A stretch of 64,000 nucleotides of DNA, taken from Pyxicephalus adspersus. Lineage: Eukaryota > Chordata > Amphibia > Anura > Pyxicephalidae. How positions within the stretch are numbered: position 1 is the first letter of the stretch; the number at the start of each line of letters is the position of its first letter. Under the pieces are notes generated by a model. That model worked only from the letters and a program-made list of their open reading frames with translations. It had not been told where the DNA came from and ran no database searches. The stretch is from assembly GCF_032062135.1 (NCBI RefSeq), contig NC_092860.1, positions 125,600,938 through 125,664,937 of the forward strand. The letters run 5' to 3'. The position numbers were made by a program, and so were the translations under genes. Shown here piece by piece: positions 37,534-48,837 of this stretch.

Positions 37534-37888
37534 TGTAAGGCCTGGATCTACGTTGCTAGCCAAGCGTAGGTCAGCATCAGACGCTATAACAGGTACCTCA
37601 GACTGATAGCAGAGAGGCTATAAAGCCCCAGCAGCCAATGACAGCTCTGGGATTAACAGGAACTACTCAGCAATCAGCTGCACACAGCTCAATTCACTTC
37701 AGCTGTGCAGCCTCAGTGCAAATGATGCTGAGGGAAACCTCAGCCACAGGGATGCTGCAACCTACAGGGTACAGATCCTGCAACCCCAGTGCTAACCTGA
37801 GTGCAGACGCCGGAGGGAATAGGTTGCGCGCGCCCTCCTGCCGAGAGCTATCGCCTGGGTACTTACGCCGGGAGGGCGCCTCCAAACA
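37534..37888 (-). mobile_element. Ty3/gypsy 3' LTR (minus strand)
   Basis: On the minus strand it runs from TGTTTGGAGGCGCCC to GATCCAGGCCTTACA, giving TG...CA ends over about 355 bp. It lies directly downstream of a purine tract (CTCGAGAGGGGGGTAA) that fits a polypurine tract, which in turn follows the end of a gypsy pol remnant. It is richer in GC and CpG than its flanks. Confidence 0.7.
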
Positions 37889-38900
37889 TTACCCCCCTCT
37901 CGAGGAGGGGTCTCCTGGACCCTCCACCCGGGGTTTTTCAGGGTTTTCGTTGTGGAACCTTTTAACCTACTCTTCCACATGAACTTGATCTGCTGGAACC
38001 CAGCTCCTCTCCTCTGGACTGTAACCTTTCCAATCAATCAAATACTGGAGAGAATTCTGTACTCAACTAGAATCTAAAATCCACATCCCGAGGGGAGGGG
38101 TGTTGAGGCTCCAAGGAAGGTGCCTCATTAGCTGCAGATTTTCATAGGGAGACATGGAAAGAGACTTCGAACACACACTTCTCTAATTTGGCATACAAAT
38201 GGTCCTCCTTAAGTTTCTGAAGAATCGCCCTGACATGCACACGATGCTGGGCCAGAGAAGGTGAAAAGACTAAAATATTGTCTAAACCACTAGAACCCAG
38301 CCCCAGCAGGGGATGTAGAAGGCCGGATAAAGCCCTTTTCCAAATTTTCTTTTATATATACGTATTTAAACTTATATCTATATACGTTTTCCTGGCCAAG
38401 TTTTCAGGGACAGTGAGATTATAGAGGTGGCCTTTGGGGTGGCATAGTACCTGGAAGCAGGTCTATAGGGCAGCCCTAGGTCCGGTGGGGAGGAAGGAAG
38501 AACTTCTGAGGCCTGTAGAGAGAATACATCTGAGAAGTCTGAATAAGGAATGGACGGCTTCTCTAGGGATGTACCAGCAAAATGGAGAGGTAGTGAGTTT
38601 AATAAACAATCTTCAAAACATTTTTCACCCCATTTAACAATCTCTCCTGAATCTCAGTCAACTATGGGATTATGTCTGCGCAACCAAGGCACCCCAAAAT
38701 AACAGGTGAGGAAGGCATATCAAGCAGAAAAAATTCAATCTTTTCGGAATGGGTAACCCCCACTTTCACCAAAACCAACCATAGTCAACTCTCTTCTTCC
38801 CACATTCCTATGCTTTGGCATGCGTTTAACTGGGGAGAACACGAAGGCCAAACCCATAACAGATATTTGAAATACTTAGTGCTCTGGTGCTAGTCTATAC
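37889..38900 (-). pseudogene. Ty3/gypsy gag-pol remnant with chromodomain, internally deleted
   Basis: Read on the minus strand, the upper part (about 38,710-38,430) carries YFGVPWLRRHNPIVD, then DSGEIVKWGEKC, then YSDFSDVF. This is the protease-to-reverse-transcriptase junction typical of Ty3/gypsy elements. The lower part (about 38,075-37,900) carries [15 protein letters not shown] followed by [10 protein letters not shown], a chromodomain at the integrase C terminus, hence a chromovirus-type element. The frame then runs through a stop to VKRFHNENPEKP and ends SSRGG just before the LTR. Stops interrupt the reading at several points (after HNPIVD, before the chromodomain, and after HVEE). 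Nearly all of RT, RNase H and integrase is missing between the two parts. It is a dead relic. Confidence 0.85.
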
Positions 38901-39214
38901 AAACCGTTATGATCACCTTTACAATAATAATACAAGTATACGTAGAGATGATTATCCATTTATGTTCAAAGCATTTTTGTCATTATGTATGTTAATTACA
39001 TTTCTAATTGTTTAATCCATCTGAACCTTCCATTTATATTTCCTTCTGTTTTCTGTGATAAGCATTCACTTGCTGAATTATTTAATTTCAATATTCTTAA
39101 CTTATTGACCTTCTGTTGAACTCATATAGATTTTCATGTTATCTACTTAAATCTACAGAAACACCAATCTAGATTAAAACGGTTGAATGAGATTAACTAT
39201 ATCATTAAGTTATA
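38901..39214. other. Unrecognised non-coding DNA
   Basis: The stretch is AT-rich and no supported feature is seen. Confidence 0.4.
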
Positions 39215-39385
39215 TCATTATTAATATTTAACAGGATTTATATAGCGCCAACATATTACGTAGCGCTGTACATTAAATAGGGGTTGCAAATGACAGACGA
39301 ATACAGACAGTGACACAGGAGGGGAGGACCCAGCCTGAAGAGCTTACAATCTAGGAGGTGGGGGAATTAACACACAATAGCAGGG
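39215..39385 (-). mobile_element. Short retroposon tail (GCGCTATATAAAT type)
   Basis: On the + strand it reads AACAGGATTTATATAGCGCC, AACATATTACGTAGCGCTG, then TGACAGACGAATACAGACAG and AGAGCTTACAATCTAGGAGG. Related copies lie at 46,325 and 56,591. The reverse complement ends GCGCTATATAAATCCTG before TAA-rich sequence, similar to the tail of the tRNA-derived SINEs here. That suggests a shared LINE partner and a minus-strand orientation. Confidence 0.7.
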
Positions 39386-42300
39386 AAGATCATTAAGTAG
39401 TATACATATGTAGTATATAGATATTGCAAAACTGTAATACATACTTTTTTTTTTATTTTGTTTAATGAATGCCGCTAAGCTCTAAATCGTAACTCCAAAC
39501 AAAACGTCATTTGCGAGGGCATACATTGTTGCCTAGGGGGCTGCATTGGTTTGCAGTCTGTTAGATCAGAATAGTTGGGTGCACTGCCTGTCATCTAGGT
39601 CTTAAATTATTTGGTTTATACAACACAACCATGGTCATAACATTGGAAAATCAACAAAAAAGTGGCTTAAATTGTTAAACCTTAAAGAAATAGTGTATTT
39701 CAAAATAGGTACGTCACCTTTGACCACAGTGATTCAAAAAAGATGTTGCATGATCCAGTTCCATCAAGCCTACTTAAAAAATCATATTGAATGTGGAACA
39801 GTTTGACATGCACATATCTGCTAAATACATCATAGATCAAATGACCCACAAAACAGATAAATACAAAGTTGAAGTCATACAGCATTTCAATCTATACACC
39901 ATTGCCAGGTATAAAGCTAAGTCCTAACTATTTGCTTTCTACACCATTTGCTTTCTAAACTCAGGTAATCTAACTTCTAGGCTCCAAGCATTGCTTATTA
40001 TTTCAGCCTGCTTTCTTCTTTCTAGGATGGAGAATGTGTTTGTTGGATTCCTCCACAGAGAACAACATTTGCCATTCTCCTTTTGCAAGCACCAATCTCA
40101 AAACTCCTAAAGACTTTTTCAGAGTTCATGCACAGCATTCTGACATTAGCATGCAGGGAAGGGGGTGATTGAAGATACTTTGTTGTAACTTTCTATATAA
40201 AAAACAAAAAGGTGGCACAAGGAGCCCCTAATATTCCCCAATGGGGTTGTCTTTGAGGCTTTAAATCTTCAAGGTGTGAGGATCATGAAGGGCTGTGGGA
40301 AGTTCCTATCTATTTTGTCAATAATGGCCAAAAAGCTACACTACAACTACACTAATGGGTGGGTCAAGGTCCTGCAACTCTTGCCATTTTCTTAGAAAAA
40401 CTAAACCATGTATTTCAAATGGAATGGGTTGAGACCTTTCTAGACATGGAATCTAGGGATAATAGTTAACTTGAGGTGTGGGAAACGTATTATGCCACTT
40501 CATCAGTATCCACTAAGAAAAGTCTACCTTAGAGCTGACATCATGGTATTTACTGACCTAGTCATAGATTTACATAAAGAGTCAATCAGACCTACTACAT
40601 TACCATGTACTGACAATGAACAACACAAACTGACAGGATGAGAGAGCAGATTGAGCAAAAAGATGAGCTTATTAGGGTTGGAAGTTGTCAATCTGTTTCC
40701 TTGGTGTAAAGATATGTCAGGCCATATGTACGATTTTTACATATGTTTTAGCATAACTCAAACAGTCAAACAGTCCTTCTCCCTCCCAACAGTTACCAAT
40801 CCAGAGTCCAGGAGACGGGTGGCCTTAAGCCTCATTCAGGTCAACTAAATTGGGACTCCTCAAGGTCCATCTGGGTCACCAGGTGAACTTTTCTAGCCCA
40901 ATTTCTAGATTAGCACAAAGGTCTACCTGAGGGAAGATGGTGACCCCTCTTACTGTCATTGAGCGGAAGAAATATAAAGCCATGGGGATACTTTCTCTTC
41001 CTGTGCACGTTAAGGCAGAACTCTATCCTACTCACTACATCTTTTTTCAGGTTTTAAAGTAGAGGACTTTTCTAAAGTGCAGGGGAATTGTGAATGCATT
41101 CCACACCCCTACAGAGACAACTCCTCCTTATTTCAGCAGGAACCACCAGACTTACTATCTATTTTCAACACAATCTTATCCTTTCAGGATGACCCAGCTA
41201 TTGATCTCTTTTTCTTTTCCTAAGGCACATTTAGACCCACATTCAGTAGGGCATTATTAGGAAAATTATGCTACAGAAAAAAAAACACATCCTCATGTCA
41301 ATTAAAAAAGGGAAAAAGAATATTCTGAATTAAGGTATAGAACAACTGGATACAGACATTTTTTCCACATATTAAAGTATTTGATCTAGATAACAAGATA
41401 TGCTACCGTTGAATAAATGAGAGATTAGTATGATTTTTGACCTTGACTAATTCTTCCTAAAAGTTAACTACTTGCACATTTAAAAATAGATTCCTTCTGG
41501 TATACCATAATGATTCTTTTTTTTTCTTTTTGGTTTACATGAATCTTAAATACTGGAGAATAGTATTAATGGTATTAAATTAATTTTAGCAACAAGCAAA
41601 GCTCAACAGTATACAATTTTGATTATTATGTTATTTCAGTCATATCATAGCCATTACTTAAAAGATATACATTTTGATATCTTAACCCTAGACACTGGAG
41701 CCAAACTAAATGCTTTAATTTGATCAATAGGACTCCCGTTGTTGCTCTGTCTCCTCTTTCCTGCTATGTGTATCATGTCAGGGAATTATAATGTGGCTGC
41801 ATAGAAATGGCTCACCTCTCCTGGTAAACAGAATCCAATCTATGTAAGAAAATGATGTTTTGACCTAATATGCATTCATGGTATCTTATTGGTGAAGTTT
41901 ATATGGTTTTATTTTTTTCTTATCTGGTCCTAAATACTCCTGAGGAAGCAGATTAAAATATCTGTGCATTGAATTAAGTTAAACCTTATAAGACAGTGAA
42001 ATTAGAATTTAGATATCTGGATGTTGTAATAAAGTAGAAATTGTATCGCCATGTACTGGTTTAATTAAAAAATGTTGTTATTTGTATATGTCTATTGGAC
42101 TCACTTTTCTTAAGCATAGAGGGACTTTTGATGTCTAAAAAGCCCCACCTATTTATTGTGTATGTAAAAATGTCTATTATTATAGGGGATGTGGCATCTG
42201 AGAAAAAAAAAATAATTAAAGGCTCAAATCTGATCTAGTTGTGTTCTTGTGCTCAAATAAAATGTAACAAATGTTTGCTTTGCTTTTAAACATGATTTCC

Positions 42301-42455
42301 CAGATAATGATAATGTGCTTTTCCTGGTTGAGTAATCATGTTTACTAGCAAACATTATTTTATTGACATTCCTTTTTACACTGCAGATAACAAAGTTGAA
42401 GGATTTAAAAACCTTAGCAATAAAAAAACGAAACAATATACATATTTTTTTGTAC
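39386..42455. other. Unrecognised non-coding DNA
   Basis: Three kilobases have no recognised gene. Around 40.2-41.3 kb the composition is more even and words such as TGGGTCAAGGTCCTGCAACTC suggest an old repeat, but I cannot name it. No domain-bearing frame is present. Confidence 0.35.
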
Positions 42456-42571
42456 CACGTAAAGATATGTAGCGGTTCCTTTCAGCATATACTTCCAGGT
42501 GGGCAGAGGATTGACCCCTTGGGCTGGCCAAAACTGGGTTGAATAATTCTATGTCATCGGTGTCATACAAC
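42456..42571 (-). CDS. Exon-like segment of unknown protein (minus strand)
   Basis: On the minus strand a strong acceptor (CTTTTGTTTCTTTTCTAG) precedes an open segment with only one stop-free frame. It reads DTDDIELFNPVLASPRGQ, then HLEVYAERNRYISLR. It ends at a weaker donor (CGTG followed by GTACAA), giving 116 nt. The residue mix and codon use look like real protein rather than AT-rich noise. The exon would start with one base completing a codon and end with one base of the next. The protein is not recognised. Its phase does not join directly to the minus-strand candidate at 56,238-56,370, so they need not belong together. A decayed exon or chance cannot be excluded. Confidence 0.4.
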
Positions 42572-43981
42572 CTAGAAAAGAAACAAAAGCTGGCAGCTAG
42601 ATTTGTGAATGTACAAAGGGCAGCACCATAGATTGCATGTCGTTTTCTTTCATTTGAATTGTCCTAATATCTTTGGTCCTGTTTGAGAGTTTCTACCTCC
42701 CTATATATCCTAGAGGCCCATTTCCTCAAAAAAAAAAAAATCAGGTATAACCCAACATTTAATGGTTCTCAATAGGACTAAGTCAAATTTTTAAGTGGAA
42801 ATGCTTGTTCTAGTGGTAAGTGGAACTCCATCCCATTTGGAGGATAGTTCCACTTACTTTAGTTGCAATTAATTTAGTTGCTCATTTTCAATGATAAGAA
42901 CAAAGCCAGCAATACAAAATAGAGATTTCAAAACTCAGAACTGTATTCAAAATTATTCTAAACATTTCTTGCTGAAGTTACACTTTAAATGTTAATGCCA
43001 ATTAAACGGGATAGAAGTTTTTGGTTAAGAGGGGAGTGTTGTTTTGTATTGATAAGGAGAGGTTAAACATGGTATAGGCATAATATGTTATCAAGGACTA
43101 TATCACCAATTGTTGTCTACCACTGTCTAGTATTAGCCATGAAATGACAAATGTATCCATTGACTGATGGTTTAATGTTCCCAGGCGCTGATGTTTTACA
43201 CACAGCAGGTGAAATGTGCATGTATAATTCATCAGTAAAATAACCTGAGAAGTTCCCTGACTGATCTCTAGCTTTACAAAGGAATATCCCCTATCTACAA
43301 TTACTGCAATTGGTATCTCTTTAACTTTTACATTGCATTTACTTTCTCTTGACTGAATTACTTCATACATGCAAAAACAAAAACTTTTCCAATTATATAA
43401 TTGAAAATACCATTTTTTTTAACTTGTTCTGCTTACATTTCCTAACTCAAGGGATATTCTTTTTGCTGACTGGGAATGGGAGATTAGGCAATGAATGGGA
43501 TAACGTGGGATAAAGGGGATAAAGTTTCAAAAAGAACTGGTGGGTAAAGTCCCTCTTTTTAAATATCAGGAGACTGGGAGATACAAGATAGATTTTTGAA
43601 TATTTTCAATCTGGGCTTGGGAATCTGTAGTGTAGACATGAAAAGGGATATAGAAGTCCATGTTGGACAAATTTCAGATCAGTCGTATATTAACTAAGCG
43701 ATAAATAGTACAGCAAAACATGTTTATCTGTACAGATGATAAATAGAGGGAATGTGGAAAATTGAAAAAAACAAATGGGCCAACGCTGAGCAGATATTTG
43801 TGGAATATCTTGTAAAATCAACCACTAAAGTCACAAACAAAAATAATTTTTGTTTTAGGTGTTTTTTAATGATACTTTCCCTTTTATATCATATATCATT
43901 TGATACAATTCTAAAGTGGTGTATGGTTCCACAAGCAAGAAACAAAACCCATACCCCTTTTGCCCCGATTTGCTAAAATTA
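42572..43981. other. Unrecognised non-coding DNA
   Basis: A 90-codon minus-strand frame at 43,098-43,370 has no domain or splice support. No repeats are recognised. Confidence 0.4.
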
Positions 43982-44901
43982 CTGGCTGGGAACCCCTGGG
44001 GTACCTATAGACACCAGTATCTAGAAAACTGTTCTGTGTAATGAACTATGGGAAGCAGTTGTACCCATTTGTATATCAATCACTAATCCTGTGTGACTCT
44101 GCAAACTGTATATTTTAAACTGTGCAAATAATGTCTACTAAAAAAAGTTTTTAATTTAATTGCACAGATCATAGTGCCACCAATTAATTCACACTCTTTC
44201 AGACCTTCTATAGAGTAGGTACCTGTACACTTTCAGGTATGATGTCAAAGTTAAGCCTAGAACCATGACAGGGGAGTTGGAGGGGGTCGGACATGACAGG
44301 GGGTTCAGAGAGGCAGAATGGAGAGTGTTAAATGAAGGTGGAGGAAGGTGATTAATAGAGGTTAGTAGGAGGGGAGGAGAGAATGAAGGGTAAATAGGTA
44401 GGTGCAGGAGGAAGTATGGGGACATAGCTCCAGAAGCCATGGGGAAAAAAGTTGCACATCTGCCTGCTCGAAATAGGGGGAGTAGGACAATGGGAAGGAG
44501 TTTTTTATAGGATGCTTTTGTTGGTGGAAGTGACCCATCTAAGGTATCTCCGAGATAAACAATGGTCAAGTTGCTGCATGTATTGGATATTGTTCCCGAG
44601 TCGGTGGGTTGTGCCTGGGAGCAGTAGGGTGAATAGGTGGCAAACCCGAGTTGGATTTTGGGTGTTTGTAAGGGCTTTTGAGGACCTGTAATGCCACTGC
44701 CTGATGTTAGGTAACTGGTATTAGTTGGGGGAGGGGGAGGTTAATTTGACTGTACTATTATTGTTACTTTTATCTATTTCATTCACATTAACATAAACAT
44801 ATGTAAAATAAATTCCCTTTATGGCTATTGTGTCTATTGGGGGTTGGGTCCCCAGAAGCAGGAAGAAGAATTCTGAGTTCCCGAGTCATAATTCCAACCA
44901 A

Positions 44902-45238
44902 AACATTGAACTTTCTCAAGAGTGGTGTCATTGGCATTCCAAGTTTTTGCTTTTTGTATACTACTTTCTATTTGTTTTCCTTTGTATTGTTGTTATTGTA
45001 TACCTTGTCATACCCCACTATTTCCCCTAGGTGTCCTCATTATGCTTTTCCCCTGTGTGGCACAAAACCCGAATTGCATCATGGGGGAAATGCACACTGA
45101 GGACACCTAGCAGGAACACAATTGTATAGCAAGCCATACAAACAACAAACCGAAGGAGCATAACAATTAGGAGGTAGAACAAAAAGCAAAAGGTTGTAAT
45201 GCCACTGACACCACACTTGAGGACGTTTGATGACAAAA
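44902..45238. mobile_element. Large imperfect palindrome, MITE-like
   Basis: The left arm (about 44,905-45,057) and right arm (about 45,062-45,238) are reverse complements. Left CTCAAGAGTGGTGTCATTGG matches the reverse complement of the right, CTCAAGTGTGGTGTCAGTGG. Left CTAGGTGTCCTCATTATGC matches CTAGGTGTCCTCAGTGTGC. The tip lies near AATTGCATCATGG. The arms are about 150-170 bp. Overlapping hydrophobic frames on both strands are by-products of the T-rich arms. Confidence 0.75.
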
Positions 45239-45599
45239 TGTGTGTTCAGAACATGGAGAACACTGGGACATTTCCTATGCCTGTTATGGCCTGTTGGCCT
45301 GCTCAGCTGCCCCTACCAGCGGCCTGTTACTTGTATTACCCTCCATATAGTCCAGAGTCCTGACAGTGCTGCCTGAACCACCTGGCCAAACTCAATATTG
45401 CTAAGGCCAATACACACTAGAGTGCTAGGTCAGTGGGTCCAAGACATGACCCTGGCAACTGCAAAGAATGAAGCCCCCCTGACGCACTATTCCATGGGGC
45501 AAACTCAGAGATCAGGAAAAAGATTGGAGATAGTGCCAACATGGTTGGGGAAAGACAGATTTGGAGATAGAGTAACACCTTGCCATACCTAGGGGTATG

Positions 45600-45800
45600 G
45601 GGTTAGGGGTCACTGTGCCCATTTAGGGTTATTGTGCTGGGGCCATTGTGCCCATTTAGGGTTATTGTGCTGGGGCCATTGTGCCTGTTTAGGGTTATTG
45701 TGCTGGGGTTACTGAGCTGGCTGAGGCTTACTCTTTCTTATTGGGGTTATTCTGTTGGGGGTTGCTATGCTGGAGCTTACTGTGCTGGGGGTTATTATGA
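45600..45800 (+). repeat. 33-bp tandem repeat, about three good units plus degenerate ones
   Basis: The unit contains TTTAGGGTTATTGTGCTGGG followed by GCCATTGTGCC. It recurs at about 45,628, 45,661 and 45,694, then decays into GGGGTTATT/GGGGGTTGCT words to about 45,800. Confidence 0.85.
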
Positions 45801-46324
45801 TGTCTACCTGTGACAAGACCTGGCCCTTTTTTAATGCTTCTTATGCCCCACGTCATTTTGAGACACACATAATAATTAACAGAGGTCCCCCTGGGGTGCA
45901 TATTGTGCCCCTGGGTGGTGCGTTATCCCGTGCTGTATGAAGATAAAATTAGGAAAAGTCATGACAGGTGGTTTTACAAAGCCTGACTATGGGCATCCGT
46001 AAGTTACCCCATGTCATCGAATTTTCAACATACGGGGTTACTTCTGTTGAGAATTGGATTACTATGAAGCAGCACTCCCCCAGGGGTTGTTCTTTACAGA
46101 GGTTTTGGTATATTGTGTTAGGGGCTACTGCATTTCATTCTTGTTGTCTCTTTTTATATTGTATATCTTTTGTTCCATTATTTGTACTTCCCTTTGTTAA
46201 TATATTGCATTTTATTTTTTTTAATAAAAGAATTTTAAAAAATTAGGAAAAGTCCCCCTGGTAACCATAGACAAGGTTTAGTAAATTGTGCTGTATAGGA
46301 AGACTCCCCCCTGGGGTATTATCA

Positions 46325-46460
46325 AACAGGATTTATATAGCGTCAACATATTACGCAGCGCTGTACATTAAATAGGGGTTGCAAATGACTAATACAGACA
46401 GTGACACAGGAGGAGGGAAGCACCCTGCCCCGAAGAGCTTACATTCTAGGAGGTTGGGGG
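46325..46460 (-). mobile_element. Short retroposon tail (GCGCTATATAAAT type) inserted in the tandem array
   Basis: Its sequence matches 39,215-39,385 (ACAGGATTTATATAGCG, GCAGCGCTGTACATTAAAT, GAAGAGCTTACATTCTAGG). GGGGTAT occurs just before it and again just after it inside a split array unit, consistent with a target-site duplication. Confidence 0.7.
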
Positions 46461-47235
46461 TATCTATAGACATTCTGTGGTATCTTGTGTTGTATAAATC
46501 TACTATAAGGTAATTGTACCCCTAAGGGAACCTATAGATGTGGTTTAGTAACATGTTCACTCTAAATGTACTAAAGGGGGGAAGTCATTCAGGGTACCTA
46601 TAGACACAACTAACTGGTAACCTGTGATATATGAAGGTACTGTAAGCAGCTACCCTACGCCTGGGGTACCCATGGGGTGTAGTGACCTGCATACACTTAC
46701 TGTGAAAATCTCCTCTTGGTGTACACATAGACATCAATGACTGGTAAGCTGTGCTATATGAATGTAGTGTAAGGAGAAGCCCCTCACCCATAGGGTACAC
46801 ATAGACCCCACTGGTAGGAACCTGCGCAATAGTAAGAAGCCCCCTACCCCTGGGGTACTCATAGGTGTAGTGACCTGTGCTGTATGTACTATGAATATAA
46901 ATATGGACACCAATGGCTGGTAACCTATGCTATATGACTGTTCTGTAAGTCTCTCACCCATGGGGTACCTGTGCTACATATATGTACTTCAGAAAGTAAC
47001 TTGGGGTACCCACACACATGGTGGGTAACCAAAAATATGGACTTGCCGCCCCTGGGGTACCTATAGATAGCTGGGGCTCCATGCTATATACATTGTATGT
47101 ACTATAAGCCCCCCGGGGGTACATGGACATAAGATACACTGAGAGGTCAAGTAACCTTACTTCCTACATTGTACGGTCCTCGGGGCAGAGTCCTCCCCTC
47201 TGTCTGTATCTATTTAATATTATTAATAATTGACA

Positions 47236-48036
47236 GGGAGGGGGGCCCTGGGTACATGGACATGGTGGGGTATCCATGGTGGGGGGCCCTGGGTACATGG
47301 ATGGGGTGGGGTATCCATGATGAAGAGCCCTGGGTACATGGACATGGCAGGGTAACCATGGTGGGGTGCCCTAGGTACATGGGCATGGTGGGGGTATCCA
47401 TGATGGGGAGCCCTGGGTACATGGACATGGCAGGGTAACCATGGTGGGGGGCCCTGGGTACATGGGCATGGTGGGGTATCCATGATGGGGAGCCCTGGGT
47501 ACATGGACATGGCAGGGTAACCATGGTGGGGGGCCCTGGGTACATGGGCATGGTGAGGTATCCATGGTGCGGGGACCTGGGTACATGGACATGGTGAGGT
47601 ATCCATGGTGCGGGGCCCTGGGTACATGGACATGGTAGGGGGCCCTGGGTACATGGACATGGTAGGGGGCCCTGGGTACATGGACATGGTAGGGGGCCCT
47701 GGGTACATGGACATGGCAGGGTAACCATGGTGGGGGGCCCTGGTTACATGGACATGGCGGGGTATCCATGGTGGGGGGCCCTGGGCACATGGATGGGGTG
47801 GGGTATCCATGATGAGGAGCCCTGGGTACATGGGCATAGTGGGTTATCCATGATGGGGAGCCCTGGGTACATGGACATGGCGAGGTATCCATGGTGCGGG
47901 GCCCTTGGTACATGGACATGGCAGGGTAACCATGGTGGGGAGCCCTGGGTACATGGACATGGTGGGGCATCCAAGTGCGGGGCCCTGGGTACATGGACAT
48001 GGTAGGGGGCCCTGGGTACATGGACATGGTGGGGCA
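47236..48036 (+). repeat. G-rich minisatellite, about 20 units
   Basis: Units of about 40-44 bp read CCCTGGGTACATGGACATGG, then a TGGGGTATCCATGGTGGGG-like segment. Between about 47,620 and 47,710 the unit shortens to about 27 bp (GGGCCCTGGGTACATGG, ACATGGTAGG) in near-identical consecutive copies. Variants alternate TATCC and TAACC. Long minus-strand open frames (up to 255 codons, Pro/His/Tyr-rich) come from the period and have no evidence of being genes. Runs of four or more Gs give quadruplex potential. Confidence 0.95.
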
Positions 48037-48040
48037 TCCT

Positions 48041-48715
48041 GTACTGTATGAAGGTTCTGTAAGGTGAAGTTCTCGCCCCCCAGACTGGCTGCAGCGTACT
48101 ATTATCAGAGCAGGCCGAGGTGCCCCATCCCCGCACAATAGTGAGCTGTGAATGGCGCAGGATATTGAGGTGAAGCTCGGTCATCCCAGCCACAATATTA
48201 CAGAGAACACAGCGAGCTCCCAGCTCTATGCTCTGTGCGCTGCAGCTGCCTGCCATTCAGCAGTACAGTGCCGCACACTGACACTAGGAGGGGGGGGGGG
48301 AGTTATGACTCGGCTAGAAGTCTGAACTAATCAGTGTGAGGTTTATGGCAGTAAAGCACAGCACTATATCTGTTCTGATTATTATGATATAGATGTTGTG
48401 ATGCCTAAGTTCATGTTTATGTATTCATCGCTTCTGTGAAAGTTGGTGATATCACTCCCCCCTTCAGTCGTAGTGGTACATTCTGAGCAGGGAGTGCGCG
48501 GCCAGGCAGCTCAGCCTTCAGTAGTGAGGAGCAGGAGAGGAGGAGGAAGTGTGTCTGTGTAGGCTGTGGTCAGGCTGCGGGCAGTTAGAAGGGGCATATG
48601 TGCCCACCGAGGAGCACACCTGTCAGTTCACCCGTAACACAAGACTAGCCGCCCAGGACCTGCTTGACTGGCACTGATGGACTATAAAGACTTGGCTGTG
48701 CTGAGAGCCCGGGAG
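48041..48715 (+). promoter_or_regulatory. CpG-richer promoter block
   Basis: Between the minisatellite and the first predicted donor, GC and CpG content rise clearly above the rest of the window (for example GTGCGCGGCCAGG and CTGCGGGC). A run of 11 Gs lies at about 48,290. No TATA box is evident at a suitable place, so a dispersed CpG-type start is likely. The block sits directly ahead of probable exon 1 of the + strand gene. Confidence 0.6.
48500..48715 (+). other. Probable non-coding exon 1 of the + strand gene
   Basis: The stretch ends at a good donor, CCCGGGAG followed by GTGAAGT, and the next good acceptor is at 50,026. The 5' boundary is not visible; the value given is approximate. It contains short upstream frames: one from the ATG at about 48,598, and one from the ATG at 48,677 (MDYKDLAVLRARE). 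If spliced to exon 2, the second would end after seven more codons at a TAA, well before the main start. The block could alternatively serve as an alternative coding first exon. Confidence 0.45.
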
Positions 48716-48837
48716 GTGAAGTGACGGTGCCCAGCATCCAGACCTCCGGCCCTGCTCATCTGACCCCCTCCCTGGTATTATCTTCCGAGATGTCCTGCAC
48801 TCCATGCCTGGCACTCCTCATTCATGGCCACTCATGT

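Larger units (their letters stand above)
43982..47165. repeat. Degenerate tandem array of a GGGTACC-centred unit
   Basis: Many diverged copies share CCCCTGGGGTACC, then TATAGACACC, then TGGTAACCTGTGCTATATGA, then TGTACTGTAAGGAG, with a unit of very roughly 70-100 bp. Clear units start at about 43,985, 46,250, 46,595, 46,660, 46,840, 46,955, 47,045 and 47,110. A final partial unit (TGTACTGTATGAAGGTTCTG) lies at 48,038, beyond the G-rich minisatellite. The array is interrupted by a palindromic element (44,902-45,238), a short 33-bp repeat and a retroposon (46,325-46,460). It has no coding capacity. Confidence 0.65.

Noticed and set aside
39386..41300. Possible retroelement coding region around 40.2-41.3 kb
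   Set aside because: The composition is suggestive, but no domain motif or sustained frame could be read on either strand.
44828..45236. Hydrophobic, membrane-protein-like frames on both strands
   Set aside because: They are the two T-rich arms of one palindrome read outward; the similarity between strands is explained by the inverted repeat.
47210..48256. Long minus-strand open frames (172-255 codons) rich in Pro, His, Tyr and Met
   Set aside because: They are produced by the period of the minisatellite; several frames are open at once and there is no start context, splice signal or domain.
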